In this document: piece after piece, positions 52,074-63,017 of the stretch
Layout: each line of letters begins with the position of its first letter
Position numbering within the stretch: the stretch's first letter is position 1
Assembly (NCBI GenBank): GCA_024742935.1
Contig: JANSXN010000005.1
Coordinates: 1 to 64,000, forward strand
Direction of reading: 5' to 3'
Source of the DNA: Flavobacteriaceae bacterium
GTDB lineage: Bacteria; Bacteroidota; Bacteroidia; Flavobacteriales; Flavobacteriaceae
Length of the DNA: 64,000 bases
Notes under the pieces: generated by a model
Told to the model about the DNA's origin: nothing
Seen by the model: only the letters and a program-made list of their open reading frames with translations
Databases searched by the model: none
Program-made: the position numbers and the translations under genes

Positions 52074-55000
52074 ATGATTAAAAAGCACATCATTCTACTT
52101 GGCTGTTTTTTTCTTTTTACCACAGCTGTTTCTGCGCAACAATCGGCTGTTTATACAAATGATTTTGCGGCTTTTCAAAATGCATTGACACTCTTTCAAA
52201 ACAAACAATACAGTGCTGCTCAGTCACAATTTTTAAAAATCGAGAGAGCTACTACAAATGAAAGTATCAAAGCAGATTGTGCATATTATGCTGCAAATGC
52301 CGCTGTAAGAATGAATCAACAAGGAGCTGAACAAATGATGGAAGATTTTGTTAAAAATTATCCCACAAGTACAAAAAGAAACAATGCCTTTATGGAAGTG
52401 GGAACCTATTATTTTGAAATGGGAAGGTATCCACAAGCGATGAAATGGTTTGATAAAGTTGATGAAAGCAATTTGAGTTTTGCTGAACGTGATAGTTTTT
52501 ACTTTCAAAAAGGATATACTTATTTTCAAAACAAACGCACCACCGAGGCTAAAAAATACTTCAACCGTATCACCACTTCAAAAGAATATGGAGCTCAGGC
52601 AAAATATTATTTGGGTTATATGGCCTATGAAGGAGATGATTATCAACAAGCTACTCAATATTTTGAAGGTGTTACAGGTGATGAACGATTATCTGAAAAT
52701 CTGTCCTACTTTCAGGCAGATATGAATTTTAAATTGGGCAACTTTGAAGAAGCCATCCGGTTGGGAAAAGATCAATTTGGTAAATCAAATGCTCAGGAAA
52801 AATCACAACTTTCAAAAATAATTGGTGAGAGTTATTTCAACCTGGGACAATATGAAGCAGCCATACCTTATTTAAGTGAGTACAAAGGCTTGCGCGGAAG
52901 GTGGAACAACACAGATTATTATCAATTAGGCTATGCATACTATATGCAAAAAGATTATGTAAATGCCATTTCTGAATTCAATAAAATTATAGACGGTCGC
53001 AATGCAGTTGCTCAAAATGCTTATTACCACTTGGGCGATTCCTATCTCAAACAAAACAAAAAACAACAAGCACTCAACGCTTTCAAAAACGCTTCAGAAA
53101 TGAGTTTTAGCGCTCAAATACAAGAAGATGCTTTTTACAATTATGCCAAATTGAGTTATGAGATTGGTAATGCATACACCTCGGTGCCTCAAGTGCTTAC
53201 AGCATTTTTGGAGAAATACCCACAAACAAATAACAAAACCGAAATTGAAGATCTCCTCATAGACTCATATATTACTTCAAAAAACTACAAAGCTGCGCTC
53301 GATTTACTGGAAAACAACAAAAATTTCAATAATAAACTAGCTTTTCAAAAGGTTGCCTTCTTACGCGGATTGGAACTATATGACGAACGAGACTATTCAC
53401 AAGCAAAAGCACATTTTGAAAAGTCACTCAAAGAGCCTCGAGATGTCAAATATACTGCGAGAGCCACTTTTTGGAAAGCAGAAAGCGATTATCATTTGAA
53501 TAATTTTGAGCAGGCACTCATTGGGTTTCGGCAGTTTCAACAACTCCCCGAAAATAAGAACACCCCCGAATCGAGAAACAGTAGCTACCACCTAGCTTAT
53601 ACGCAGTTTAAAATAAAAAATTATGCAGAAGCCATTAGCGGTTTCCAAAACTTTTTAGCACAACCGGGTATCGATCCTGTTCGTCAAAAAGATGCCAACC
53701 TGCGTCTTGCAGACAGTTATTTTGTAAGTAGTCAATATTGGCCGGCAATGGAAAGCTATAACAAAGTAATTGCTGCCGGTGGAGCAGAGGCAGATTATGC
53801 GGCATTTCAAAAGGCGATTAGTTATGGATTTGTTGATAGAACTGCTACTAAGCTGGAAGAACTTACCGCCTTTGATAGAAACTTTCCCAATTCAAGTTAC
53901 CGGGATGTGGCTTTATATGAATTAGGAAATACACATCTAGCCCAAAATAAAAATACCGAAGCCATCACTGCTTATGATAAACTCATAAACAATTTACCAC
54001 GAAGCAGCTATGTGCCGAAAGCATTACTCAAAAAAGGTTTGATTCTCAACAACACCGAAAAACTTGAACAATCATTAACCGTGTTTAAAAAAGTAGCAAA
54101 TCACTATCCATCTTCACCTGAGGCCATTCAGGCGGTTTCTTCAGCTAAGTTGATTTATATCGATTTGGGAAAAGTAGATGAGTATGCTCGTTGGGTACAA
54201 ACACTTGATTTTGTTGAAGTAGCAGATGCCGAGCTCGATCAGGCATCCTTCACCGCAGCAGAAAATAAATATTTACAAAATGACCCTCAAGCTGTTTCGC
54301 TTTTAGTAAAATACATTTCAGATTTTCCTAATGGTATTCACAGTTTGCCGGCAAACTTTTACCTGGCTGAGCGCTATTTTTCCGGGAACCAAAAAGACAA
54401 GGCAATAGCAAGCTACACTTTTGTGATTTCCAGAGAACGCAATGAATATACAGAACAGGCTTTAGTGAGAGTCACCCAAATTTACCTTGAAAAGAATGAT
54501 TATTCAAAGGCATTACCACTTCTCGAGAGACTTGAAAAAGAAGGAACTAAAACACAAAACATCATCTATGCTCAATCCAATTTGATGAAAGCTTATTATG
54601 AAGCAAAAAACTATGGGCAAGCTGTAGTTTTTGCCGAAAAAGTACTGAAAGATGCAAGTTCAGACCCTCGCGCCAAAAATGACGCACACAGTATAATTGC
54701 TCGATCTGCAATCAAAACCGGTGATGAAGCCAAAGCAAAAAATGCTTATGCTGAAGTTCTAAAAACAGCAAGTGGTTCGCTGGCGGCTGAAGCCTTATAT
54801 TATCAAGCTTATTTTGAAAATAAATCAGGCTCATACCAGCAATCAAATGCAACTGTACAAAAACTGGCAAAAGACTATTCCGGCTTTAAAAACTGGGGAG
54901 GAAAAGGATTGATCTTGATGGCAAAAAATTTCTATGCCCTAAAAGATGCTTTTCAAGCGACCTATATTTTGGAAAGTGTGATTAAAAACTTTGCAGATTT

Positions 55001-55094
55001 TCCTGAGATAGTCGAAGAAGCAACCACCGAACTTAACAAAATAAAAGCCCAGGAAGCCAAAACAAACGCTTCAGTAGAAACCGGGGAGAATTAG
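52074..55094 (+). CDS. Very long secreted tetratricopeptide-repeat protein
   Basis: The product of about 1006 residues begins with a signal peptide (MIKKHIILLGCFFLFTTAVSAQQ). It then consists almost wholly of TPR and TPR-like helical pairs from residue 40 to the end, for example EEAIRLGKDQFGK, YYHLGDSYLKQNKKQQALNAF and AYYEAKNYGQAVVFAEKVL. It lacks a catalytic motif and is probably a periplasmic scaffold. The first ATG in the longer frame (52032) sits before the promoter box and is discounted. Its partner is the outer-membrane barrel encoded 55 bases downstream. Confidence 0.88.
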   Translation: MIKKHIILLGCFFLFTTAVSAQQSAVYTNDFAAFQNALTLFQNKQYSAAQSQFLKIERATTNESIKADCAYYAANAAVRMNQQGAEQMMEDFVKNYPTSTKRNNAFMEVGTYYFEMGRYPQAMKWFDKVDESNLSFAERDSFYFQKGYTYFQNKRTTEAKKYFNRITTSKEYGAQAKYYLGYMAYEGDDYQQATQYFEGVTGDERLSENLSYFQADMNFKLGNFEEAIRLGKDQFGKSNAQEKSQLSKIIGESYFNLGQYEAAIPYLSEYKGLRGRWNNTDYYQLGYAYYMQKDYVNAISEFNKIIDGRNAVAQNAYYHLGDSYLKQNKKQQALNAFKNASEMSFSAQIQEDAFYNYAKLSYEIGNAYTSVPQVLTAFLEKYPQTNNKTEIEDLLIDSYITSKNYKAALDLLENNKNFNNKLAFQKVAFLRGLELYDERDYSQAKAHFEKSLKEPRDVKYTARATFWKAESDYHLNNFEQALIGFRQFQQLPENKNTPESRNSSYHLAYTQFKIKNYAEAISGFQNFLAQPGIDPVRQKDANLRLADSYFVSSQYWPAMESYNKVIAAGGAEADYAAFQKAISYGFVDRTATKLEELTAFDRNFPNSSYRDVALYELGNTHLAQNKNTEAITAYDKLINNLPRSSYVPKALLKKGLILNNTEKLEQSLTVFKKVANHYPSSPEAIQAVSSAKLIYIDLGKVDEYARWVQTLDFVEVADAELDQASFTAAENKYLQNDPQAVSLLVKYISDFPNGIHSLPANFYLAERYFSGNQKDKAIASYTFVISRERNEYTEQALVRVTQIYLEKNDYSKALPLLERLEKEGTKTQNIIYAQSNLMKAYYEAKNYGQAVVFAEKVLKDASSDPRAKNDAHSIIARSAIKTGDEAKAKNAYAEVLKTASGSLAAEALYYQAYFENKSGSYQQSNATVQKLAKDYSGFKNWGGKGLILMAKNFYALKDAFQATYILESVIKNFADFPEIVEEATTELNKIKAQEAKTNASVETGEN

Positions 55095-55149
55095 GTTTCA
55101 AGTTTCAAGTTTTTAAATTTAACAATAAACAATAAACCACATCAAAAAT

Positions 55150-56886
55150 ATGTCATACAAAACCTCAAGATTTTACTTAGTAATGTCACTTCTTTTTACA
55201 GTGACATCCATCTATGCTCAAGACCCTATTGGGACAGAGGTCATCAATGTAGTGAAGCCCTACACACCCACTGTTTCTGATGCTTTTAAAATCAAGGAAA
55301 CACCAAATATGCAAGACTCGCAAAACGAAGAAAAAAAGGAAGTACAATACAGTATATTTTCAGTACCGGTAGCCTCTACTTTTACACCTGCAAAGGGGAA
55401 AGCAACAACAGTAGAACGCAAAAGGCCTGAGAAAATATTCACAAATTATGCGACTTTAGGTTTTGGGAGTTACACTTCTGTTCTTGGCGAATTTTACAGC
55501 CGTTTTGAAGTAAATCGCGATGATCAAGTTGAACTTTTTTTTAAACACAATTCTTCACAAGGTGGGATTGATGAGGTACTGTTAGATGATTATTTTTACA
55601 ACACAGCACTGGATGTAAATTATAAAAGCAATGGTCGATTTATGAACTATACTTTTGGTGCCGGAATTTTGCATCAGACCTATAACTGGTATGGTCTATC
55701 ACCCGAGTTTAGAGCAGAAAATCAAGTTCAAATCGTTGAGGACGCCGGTGTCAATCATTCTTTTTATGGATTAGCACTCAACGGAAATTTTAAAATGCAG
55801 GATTCGCCATTTTCAGGTGGAGATGTGCTCTTAAGATACTTTGGTGACTCATACAGCTCTTCCGAAATTAATTTTATTGCCAAACCCGAGTTTCTCTTTG
55901 ACCTGGGCGGTCAGGACGTGGGAGTTAATGTTGATGTAAATTACCTTAACGGAAGTTTTGATAAAAGTTTTTTTGATCCTCAAAACGATATCAAATACAG
56001 TTACCTCAATGCCGGACTTCATCCATTTATCAAGTTTCAAAACGATGATTTTTCAGTAAACTTAGGCGCTCAGGTTGTTTTTGGCTTGGATACAGAAAAC
56101 AGTGAAAGTGATGTGTTTATTTATCCTAAAGTTACCACATCTTACAAGCTTGTGGATGAATATCTAACGCTTTATGCCGGCGCCGATGGTGGTCTGGATC
56201 AAAACTCATACTACGATTTTTCACAAATAAATCCGTTTGTATCTCCAACACTTTTTGTGGCACCCACAGACAGACAATACGAGGGTTTTGCGGGTGTTAA
56301 GGGAAAATTCACAAACGCTGTGAGCTACAATTTAAGAGGCAGTTATACCAGCGAAATCAACAAGCCACTTTTTCTGTCTAATCCATTAATAAGTGTATCT
56401 CAAAACCCTGAGGGATATGAATTTGGAAATTCCTTTGGGGTGATTTATGACGATGTCAATACTTTGGAAGTTTTTGGCGAATTACAAGCGGAGGTTACAA
56501 CAAACGTCACTGTGGGAGTCAATGCAAGTTTTTTTAATTACAGTTTAGACTTCCAACCTGATGCATACAACCTGCCGGAACTCAAAGCAACCGTTTTTGC
56601 TAATGCGGCTTTTACAGAAAAAATATATGGCGGATTGAGCTTGTTTTATGTAGGTGAGCGCAAAGACTTAATTAGTTTTGACCCCTTATTGCCCGTTCAA
56701 CCCATTGAAAAAACACTGGATGGCTATGTAGATTTAAACCTGCACGCAGGCTACCATATCAATCCGCAACTCACAGTATTTTTAAAAGGAAGCAATCTTT
56801 TGAGTGATACATATGAAAAATGGTTGAACACGCCTGTACAAGGAATTCAAGTGTTGGGCGGTGCTACATACAAGTTTGATTGGTAG
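55150..56886 (+). CDS. Outer-membrane beta-barrel, TonB-dependent-receptor-like
   Basis: The 578-residue protein has a signal peptide (ending SIYAQ), a short linker region of about 80 residues, and then alternating strands typical of a large beta-barrel. The last residues are YKFDW, an outer-membrane C-terminal signature with terminal aromatic residue. SNLLSDTYEKWLNTPVQGIQVLGG matches the last strands of TonB-dependent receptors, but no plug domain is evident, since the N-terminal region is short. It probably works with the TPR protein encoded upstream. Substrate unknown. Confidence 0.85.
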   Translation: MSYKTSRFYLVMSLLFTVTSIYAQDPIGTEVINVVKPYTPTVSDAFKIKETPNMQDSQNEEKKEVQYSIFSVPVASTFTPAKGKATTVERKRPEKIFTNYATLGFGSYTSVLGEFYSRFEVNRDDQVELFFKHNSSQGGIDEVLLDDYFYNTALDVNYKSNGRFMNYTFGAGILHQTYNWYGLSPEFRAENQVQIVEDAGVNHSFYGLALNGNFKMQDSPFSGGDVLLRYFGDSYSSSEINFIAKPEFLFDLGGQDVGVNVDVNYLNGSFDKSFFDPQNDIKYSYLNAGLHPFIKFQNDDFSVNLGAQVVFGLDTENSESDVFIYPKVTTSYKLVDEYLTLYAGADGGLDQNSYYDFSQINPFVSPTLFVAPTDRQYEGFAGVKGKFTNAVSYNLRGSYTSEINKPLFLSNPLISVSQNPEGYEFGNSFGVIYDDVNTLEVFGELQAEVTTNVTVGVNASFFNYSLDFQPDAYNLPELKATVFANAAFTEKIYGGLSLFYVGERKDLISFDPLLPVQPIEKTLDGYVDLNLHAGYHINPQLTVFLKGSNLLSDTYEKWLNTPVQGIQVLGGATYKFDW

Positions 56887-56892
56887 CCAAAT

Positions 56893-56915
56893 CCCCTCGA
56901 AGGCAGGGATCTCGT
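56893..56915. repeat. CCCCTCGAAGGCAGGG-type short repeat
   Basis: CCCCTCGAAGGCAGGGATCT (56893-56912) then CGT resembles the repeat beside bshB1 at 16155-16178. It lies 7 bases after the barrel gene. The gap 56887-57092 holds nothing else recognisable beyond a short AGCACCT doublet near 56989. Confidence 0.55.
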
Positions 56916-57092
56916 CCATCAAAAGCAAAAAAGTAAATTCATTTCATTTCAAAAAGCACAGTAATGAGTATTTACCTCATGTGTTTTAGCACCTAGCACC
57001 TCACAATTTCCGCGTTAACCATTTTTCCAATAACCATTTTCCCAGTCTCTCTAAAATCCTTATTTTTACCACCCAATCAATCCTTTAAAACA

Positions 57093-58718
57093 ATGAAACC
57101 TTTTTTTTTATTTCTTTCAATCCTTTTTTTAATTTCTTGCAATGAAAAGCAAGTTGCAGATCTTTTGGTTATCAATGCAAAAATCTACACAGTAAACGAT
57201 AGCTTTGAGAAAGCCGAATCTTTTGCAGTTCATAATGGAAAAATTATTGAAGTGGGAACTTCTTCCGCTTTAAGCGAAAAATATAACGCAACTGAAACCT
57301 ATGACTTTTCCGGAAAAACAATCGTTCCAGGGTTTATAGACGCACACGCCCATTTTTATGGTTTGGGTCTCAACCAGCGTGTTGTCAATCTTGTGGGTGC
57401 AGAAAGTGTTGACGAAATGATTGAAAGGGTTGTGGATTTTCAGGAAGAAAAGCAAGTTGATTTTATTGAAGGTCGAGGCTGGAATCAAAATCTTTGGGAA
57501 GTAAAAGAATTTCCCTCAAAAGAAAAGTTGGATGAATTGTTTCCTGACACACCGGTAGCTCTTACCCGCATCGACGGTCACGCCTATCTGGTGAATCAAA
57601 AAGCCCTAGATCTAGCAAACATCACCACTAAAACAAAAATAGACGGCGGACTCGTCGAAGTAAAGGATGGAAAATTAACCGGAATTTTGATAGATACTGC
57701 TATGGGACTTGTCAATGCCATTAAGCCGGAGGTAAGTGAGAGTGACAAAAGACAGGCCTTGAAAGATGCTCAGGAAATTTGCTTCTCTTATGGGTTAACA
57801 ACAATCAATGATGCAGGTTTGGATAGAGGAGTGATTGAATTGATAGATAAAATGCATAAAAATGACCAACTGAAAATGCGCATTTATGCGATGGTTTCAA
57901 ACAGTCCTGATAATTTAGATTACTATCTTAATAAAGGAATCATAAAAACTGATAAACTTAACGTGCGTTCAGTAAAAGTATATGGAGATGGTGCTTTAGG
58001 TTCACGTGGGGCGGCATTAAAACAACCTTACTCAGATGATCCTCACAATCACGGTTTGTTTTTGACGCCAGTAAACGAAATTGCAAACCTTGCCAAGAGA
58101 ATAGCAGCTTCAGACTATCAAATGAACACACACGCAATTGGTGATTCTACAGCTTTGGTTGTTATGCAGGCTTATACGGAAGCATTGGGCCCTGCAAATA
58201 ACCGCCGCTGGAAAATTGAACATGCTCAGGTAGTTTCTATAGCTGATTTTGACTATTTTAAAAATGGAATTATTCCTTCTGTGCAACCCACACACGCCAC
58301 CAGTGATATGTACTGGGCAGAAGATCGGGTGGGAGCTGAACGAATGAAAGGTGCATATGCTTATAAAACCCTTCTTGATAAAGCCGGTAAAGTTGCGCTT
58401 GGAACTGACTTTCCGGTGGAGCATGTGAGTCCGTTTTATACTTTTTATTCTGCTGTAGCCCGAAAGGATTTAAACCAATATCCAGAGGGTGGTTTTCAAA
58501 AATCAGATGCTTTGTCACGTGAAGAAACCCTAAAAGGAATGACACTCTGGGCAGCTTATTCCAACTTTGAAGACCACGAAAAAGGAAGTATTGAAGTGGG
58601 GAAATTTGCTGATTTTATCATTCTTGACAAAGACATAATGACTTGTGATGAAGATGACATTCCAAACATTGAAGTAGAAGCGACTTTTGTTGGTGGTAAA
58701 ATGGTATATAGCAAATAA
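57093..58718 (+). CDS. Amidohydrolase lipoprotein, YtcJ-like
   Basis: The 541-residue protein has a lipoprotein signal (LFLISCNEKQ) and an amidohydrolase-3 fold: N-terminal small beta-domain, metal motif DAHAHFYGLG, then GYRGLDRGVIELID-like and HAIGDSTALVVMQAYTEAL with further metal-binding His. ALGTDFPVEHV carries the last Asp. Relatives hydrolyse amide or carbamate bonds and are mostly uncharacterised. Its stop is 8 bases from that of the convergent metalloprotease gene. Substrate cannot be assigned. Confidence 0.88.
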   Translation: MKPFFLFLSILFLISCNEKQVADLLVINAKIYTVNDSFEKAESFAVHNGKIIEVGTSSALSEKYNATETYDFSGKTIVPGFIDAHAHFYGLGLNQRVVNLVGAESVDEMIERVVDFQEEKQVDFIEGRGWNQNLWEVKEFPSKEKLDELFPDTPVALTRIDGHAYLVNQKALDLANITTKTKIDGGLVEVKDGKLTGILIDTAMGLVNAIKPEVSESDKRQALKDAQEICFSYGLTTINDAGLDRGVIELIDKMHKNDQLKMRIYAMVSNSPDNLDYYLNKGIIKTDKLNVRSVKVYGDGALGSRGAALKQPYSDDPHNHGLFLTPVNEIANLAKRIAASDYQMNTHAIGDSTALVVMQAYTEALGPANNRRWKIEHAQVVSIADFDYFKNGIIPSVQPTHATSDMYWAEDRVGAERMKGAYAYKTLLDKAGKVALGTDFPVEHVSPFYTFYSAVARKDLNQYPEGGFQKSDALSREETLKGMTLWAAYSNFEDHEKGSIEVGKFADFIILDKDIMTCDEDDIPNIEVEATFVGGKMVYSK

Positions 58719-58725
58719 GAATACC

Positions 58726-59520
58726 TTATTTTCCTCCTTTTGCCTGAAGATCCTCAATACATAATGGGTCTAAGTTGCTATCCATGGATTTACTTAAAAG
58801 TGCTGATGTGATTGCGGCTCTACCACCTGAAGTTTCAAAATACATCAGACAATCTTCAATCATACAGTGTTTGCTGTTTTGTGTATCTTCATGTTCCTGA
58901 TGAATATCGTCCAATTGGAGGTTGATCAATCCCAATAAATGACCAAACTCATGGTTTAATGTGGTTCTTTCAGCAATTGGAATATTGATTCCGTTTGAAA
59001 TAGCAATGTCCATGATGGTTTTTTTGTATATAACAATAGAGGTGTTTCGGTAAGCAGAACCTAGTGTAACTCGGTTGGGTGTATCGTTGCTTGAACTTTT
59101 ATTTGAGAAAAAGATATAAACTGCCAGGTTGTTTCCATCGTTATAATTAATTCTGTGTTCCTCCTCAATGCTTATTATCTTATTAATATTGAAAGAAGAG
59201 CCTTCAGGAGTAGGAATCACATTTTGTACTATAGTAATTTCACCCGGTTTGTGGAGCCGCTCTTCCAAAAAGTTAACTAAATTATCGATGGTACCCGTTT
59301 CAGGCTGAAAGCCTTCGGGATAGACAAATTCAAGAGTAAGACTTGAAAAATCAGTATCTCTTAAAAAATCTTCAGCTGAAGATCCTGTGGCTTGTTTGTT
59401 TGCTAACTTAGGGTCTTCAGGAGGATTGTTATCCTCTTTTTTACACGCAGTAAGTAAAAAAATTGCAATAAAACTAAATACTATTCGTGAGTGATTGATT
59501 TTAAAAATGGGGTTTATCAT
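58726..59520 (-). CDS. Zincin-type membrane metalloprotease lipoprotein
   Basis: The product of about 264 residues begins at the ATG at 59520, just before its lipoprotein signal (lipobox LLTAC). The zinc motif HEFGHLLGL lies near residue 190, followed by HQEHEDTQNSKHCMIEDCLMYF, whose His/Glu/Asp and Met resemble the third ligand and Met-turn of family members seen in Bacteroidota. It would be a periplasm- or surface-anchored protease. A longer frame from 59622 overlaps the methyltransferase gene and adds no signal, so it is rejected. Confidence 0.8.
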   Translation of the reverse strand: MINPIFKINHSRIVFSFIAIFLLTACKKEDNNPPEDPKLANKQATGSSAEDFLRDTDFSSLTLEFVYPEGFQPETGTIDNLVNFLEERLHKPGEITIVQNVIPTPEGSSFNINKIISIEEEHRINYNDGNNLAVYIFFSNKSSSNDTPNRVTLGSAYRNTSIVIYKKTIMDIAISNGINIPIAERTTLNHEFGHLLGLINLQLDDIHQEHEDTQNSKHCMIEDCLMYFETSGGRAAITSALLSKSMDSNLDPLCIEDLQAKGGK

Positions 59521-59566
59521 AAAGAAACTTTTATTTTGAATACAACTCAATTTATGTACGATTATT

Positions 59567-60271
59567 TTACAGTGAGAGTTTTGCAAGATAATCATAATGG
59601 ACGCCTTCTGCAATTTGGTCACATTTTAAACCCGCCTCATTAGCAAGTTTTTTAAGTTTATCAAAATCGAGATACAACCACTCAAATAGGTCTGACTCTT
59701 CCCCTTTGTAAGTCATTTTAAAGGTGAGCTCACCATAGTATTCCTTTTCGGTGGAAACCCAAACACCCCCATCGTCATCAACGTCAAACATATAAATGAG
59801 ATCGCTGGAGTCGATAAGGATTTGTCCACCCGGGTTGAGAAGGTTTTTAAGATGATTTAAATAGTGTGGGGCTTTTTCCAGGTTTTGAAAAATACCGGTA
59901 CCGTTCATTAAAAGTAGCACGGTGTCAAATTTTTCAGTTATATTGAGTAAACGTAACATTTTTGCATCGTTAACACCTCTAAGCTTACAAACTTCAATAG
60001 CACCTTTAGAAACATCAATTGCGATTACTTCAAGACCTTTTTCTTGTAAATAAAGCGCATGACTACCTGCACCGCAGCCTACATCAAGAACTTTTCCCTT
60101 CGCAAGGTCTAGTGCTCTCTGCTCTATTTGGGGCATTTCTTCATAATCTCTGAAAAAATAGGGTAGAGGTAGCACGTCCTCTTCTGAAATGTTGGTTTCA
60201 GTAAGGATATCTTCAGTATATCTTTTATGAAAATAATCCAGCAAGGCTTTGCCTAAAATGTCTTTTTGCAT
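59567..60271 (-). CDS. Class I SAM-dependent methyltransferase
   Basis: The 234-residue protein has the SAM-binding motif VLDVGCGAGSHALYLQEKG with the acidic post-strand-2 residue in EVIAIDVS. FDTVLLLMNGTGIFQNLEKAPHYL and GGQILIDSSDLIYMF give the later strands. It is a small-molecule or protein methyltransferase; the target cannot be told. It lies 46 bases upstream of the metalloprotease start on the same strand. Confidence 0.9.
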   Translation of the reverse strand: MQKDILGKALLDYFHKRYTEDILTETNISEEDVLPLPYFFRDYEEMPQIEQRALDLAKGKVLDVGCGAGSHALYLQEKGLEVIAIDVSKGAIEVCKLRGVNDAKMLRLLNITEKFDTVLLLMNGTGIFQNLEKAPHYLNHLKNLLNPGGQILIDSSDLIYMFDVDDDGGVWVSTEKEYYGELTFKMTYKGEESDLFEWLYLDFDKLKKLANEAGLKCDQIAEGVHYDYLAKLSL

Positions 60272-60332
60272 AAGTCAAATATACTGTTTTTAAGAATTTG
60301 ATAAATAGGTTTTTAATCTACTTTCTTACAAA

Positions 60333-60367
60333 AAAAAGCAGCCCTTTTTTAAAAAGGGCTGCTTTTT
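60333..60367 (-). terminator. Strong bidirectional-looking terminator after the S9 peptidase
   Basis: AAAAAGCAGCCCTTTTT and AAAAAGGGCTGCTTTTT form a nearly perfect inverted repeat of about 17 bp with A and T runs on both sides. It lies 17 bases past the stop of the S9 gene (minus) and could also serve the opposite strand. Confidence 0.92.
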
Positions 60368-60383
60368 CGAACTAAAAAATAAA

Positions 60384-63017
60384 TTATTGTTTGACCGTAG
60401 TGATTTTAGCATTACCCATCGCGGGGGCAATTTGCACCATTTTTTCAGTTTGATTTGTTTGTTTGTTGACCCAAAGTGTTGTGATGTCATTTGGATTTTC
60501 AACAGCTTTTATTTCAACTACATAGCAATCAGAATCATTGAACATTTCAGAGCCCGTTACTTCAAGCTTCATCGTTTTTGCTTTGGCGGTCATCAAGTCG
60601 GGCATTTCAAAACCTAATTGATAGCCTTCTTTTAACGGAAGTGCTGAAATAACAATATCCATAGCTGCTCCATCCACTATATAAGCTCCTTTAAATGGAA
60701 TTTCCATGGCATTGCCTTGGATTTCCATCGAAGCTTTTTTGTCTGAAAATGTCATGGGTATGGTCATTCCCATCTGGTTGATGGTTCTGCTCAAAGGTTT
60801 CAAGTCTTCCGAAAGCACTACTAGGTCTTTAGTTTCTCCCATCATTGAGGTAGAGACTTCATTTATACTCCAGTTTGCACCGTCTTTTGAAACGGTACGT
60901 TCTTTAGATGCCTCGATATTTTGCCCTTGCACTTCGACATTCATTTTATAATTATGAGTTCCCACCTGCAAATTGTTTTTTAAAACGGGGAGTTCATTTG
61001 ATATTACAATTTCTTCTGCTTCTTCATAGGTTACACTATTGATATCAATACGCATTTCTTCAAGTCTTTTGGCGATGTCCTCAGGCATGTCTTCCTGATA
61101 ACGACCTCCAAGAATAGGTGCCAAAAAGCGTTCGATTTCTGCATACATTGCCATATTGTTAACTGGCTTTGCAAACCCATGCCCTTCGTCATCAGCTAGG
61201 ATGTAGCTCACGTGTTTACCACGATCCCTGAGGGCAATCACAATTTGGTCTGCTTCTGCTTGTTTCACCCTGGGGTCGTTTGCTCCCTGAATGATTAACA
61301 AGGGACGATCAATCTTATCAGCTTTAAATAATGGACTTGCTTCTTTAATTAGTTTTTGGCCTTCTTCAGTGTTAGGGTCTCCCACCATACCATACAAAAA
61401 GGCTCTTCCGGCTTCCCAATAGGCAGGGACAGACTCCAGAAGTGTGAAAATATTACTCGGGCCAACAATATCAACACCAGCAGCATAAACATCTGGAGTG
61501 AACGCCAAACCGGCAAGGGTGGCATAACCTCCATAGCTCCCTCCCATAATAGCCACTTTGTCTTTGTGTGCTATACCTTCATTGATTAGGTGTTTAACTC
61601 CCCAGGTGATATCGTCTTGCATTAATTTTCCCCATTGCAAATCACCGGCATTGAGAAACTCTTTTCCGTAACCACCACTGGCTCTAAAATTGGGTTGTAA
61701 AACGGCATAACCTCTGTTTGCTAAAAACTGAACGGTAGAACTATAGCCCCAAAAGTCTCTGGGACCTTTTGGACCTCCGTGCACCAATACAACTACTGGT
61801 AGATTTTTTGCTTCTTTTCCTGCCGGTACCGTTAAGTATGCCGGTATGGTAAGACCATCACTACTTGGGTAACTTATTGGAGTCATTGGAGCAAGGTGTT
61901 GCTCAACATCTTTTAGTTTGGGTCTGGGTGTGTATTGATGGATGAGTTCTCTTGTTTCAGAATCAAAGAAATAAGAGTCTGAAGCATATTTATCACCCCA
62001 TACATTGATTAGGAATTTTTTCTCATCATTAGTAGCACTTTGAATACTCACTTCTCTTCCTGGAAACTGCTCAAGAAGGAAGTTGAAATCTGCTTCTCTT
62101 TTTTTATTTTTAAAATACCTACGCGTTTTATCGTCTGTATAACTGGTAGATATGATTTCCCGAGTCAATTGGCTTACTGACAAGCCTCCAAAATCAACAC
62201 GGTTTTCAGGATCACTTTCTATTTTTGTTTTCTTTTTTGTTTTTGGATCCATCAAGAAAAGAGTGCTTAGGTTTAAGTCACCTGTATTGGAAACTAGGTA
62301 CAACTCTTTATTGTCTGGTGTCCAACTTGCAATATAAGCTTGTTCTGTTACGGTTGTTTCATAAATAGGTGTGAGTTTGTCTCCATCTCTATAAAGCATA
62401 ACAGTATTTCCTTTTTCGTCTGTTCTTGAAACAACTCTTAGTTTCTCATCCCAGTCAAAATTATAACCAGTAATACGGTCGTTGTTTTCTTGTATTAAAG
62501 TGAGTTTTCCGGTGCTAATTTCTAATTGATAGAGATCGTGCCAAGCCTTGTCACGGTCGTTTAGACCAATCATTAAGATGTCTGGATTGTTTCTGCTCAC
62601 CATATTGATGCGCGCTTGAACGTCCTTTAATGGAGTCAAGTTTCTGGATTGAGGAAAGGACTCTTTACCTGCATCTTTAGGGTTTACAGCAAAAATATTA
62701 ATATTTTCATCACCATCTTCATCCTTAGCATAGAGTATGTATTTACTATCGTAAGTCCAAAAATAACCATACAATGGTCTTTTACTGTTGGTAAGAGGCT
62801 TTGCGTTTTCAAAAGGCTCGTCAAAACCTTTTACCCAAACATTCATGATTCCATCATATTCTTTCATAAAAGAAATATAATTTCCATCAGGACTTAATTG
62901 TCCCGAAGAAATTTCAGGGTTTCCAAAAAATACTTCGCGGTCTATAATAGGGGATTGCCCATAACTAAGCAAAGTAAAGCAAAATGCAATACACATGAAC
63001 AGAAGTTTTGTTTTCAT
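60384..63017 (-). CDS. S9-family serine peptidase (acylaminoacyl-peptidase type) with an extra C-terminal domain
   Basis: The 877-residue protein has a signal peptide (ending LLSYGQ), a beta-propeller region (about 35-380) and an alpha/beta-hydrolase domain. The catalytic residues are Ser494 in GGSYGG, Asp581 in GANDPRV and His613 in EGHGF. The peptidase ends near residue 650, and about 220 further residues form an all-beta region ([28 protein letters not shown]) resembling a DUF3108-like module. It probably degrades peptides in the periplasm. It is monocistronic and followed by a terminator. Confidence 0.93.
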   Translation of the reverse strand: MKTKLLFMCIAFCFTLLSYGQSPIIDREVFFGNPEISSGQLSPDGNYISFMKEYDGIMNVWVKGFDEPFENAKPLTNSKRPLYGYFWTYDSKYILYAKDEDGDENINIFAVNPKDAGKESFPQSRNLTPLKDVQARINMVSRNNPDILMIGLNDRDKAWHDLYQLEISTGKLTLIQENNDRITGYNFDWDEKLRVVSRTDEKGNTVMLYRDGDKLTPIYETTVTEQAYIASWTPDNKELYLVSNTGDLNLSTLFLMDPKTKKKTKIESDPENRVDFGGLSVSQLTREIISTSYTDDKTRRYFKNKKREADFNFLLEQFPGREVSIQSATNDEKKFLINVWGDKYASDSYFFDSETRELIHQYTPRPKLKDVEQHLAPMTPISYPSSDGLTIPAYLTVPAGKEAKNLPVVVLVHGGPKGPRDFWGYSSTVQFLANRGYAVLQPNFRASGGYGKEFLNAGDLQWGKLMQDDITWGVKHLINEGIAHKDKVAIMGGSYGGYATLAGLAFTPDVYAAGVDIVGPSNIFTLLESVPAYWEAGRAFLYGMVGDPNTEEGQKLIKEASPLFKADKIDRPLLIIQGANDPRVKQAEADQIVIALRDRGKHVSYILADDEGHGFAKPVNNMAMYAEIERFLAPILGGRYQEDMPEDIAKRLEEMRIDINSVTYEEAEEIVISNELPVLKNNLQVGTHNYKMNVEVQGQNIEASKERTVSKDGANWSINEVSTSMMGETKDLVVLSEDLKPLSRTINQMGMTIPMTFSDKKASMEIQGNAMEIPFKGAYIVDGAAMDIVISALPLKEGYQLGFEMPDLMTAKAKTMKLEVTGSEMFNDSDCYVVEIKAVENPNDITTLWVNKQTNQTEKMVQIAPAMGNAKITTVKQ

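Noticed and set aside
59521-59622. Longer N terminus of the metalloprotease
   Set aside because: It overlaps the methyltransferase gene and would bury the lipoprotein signal.
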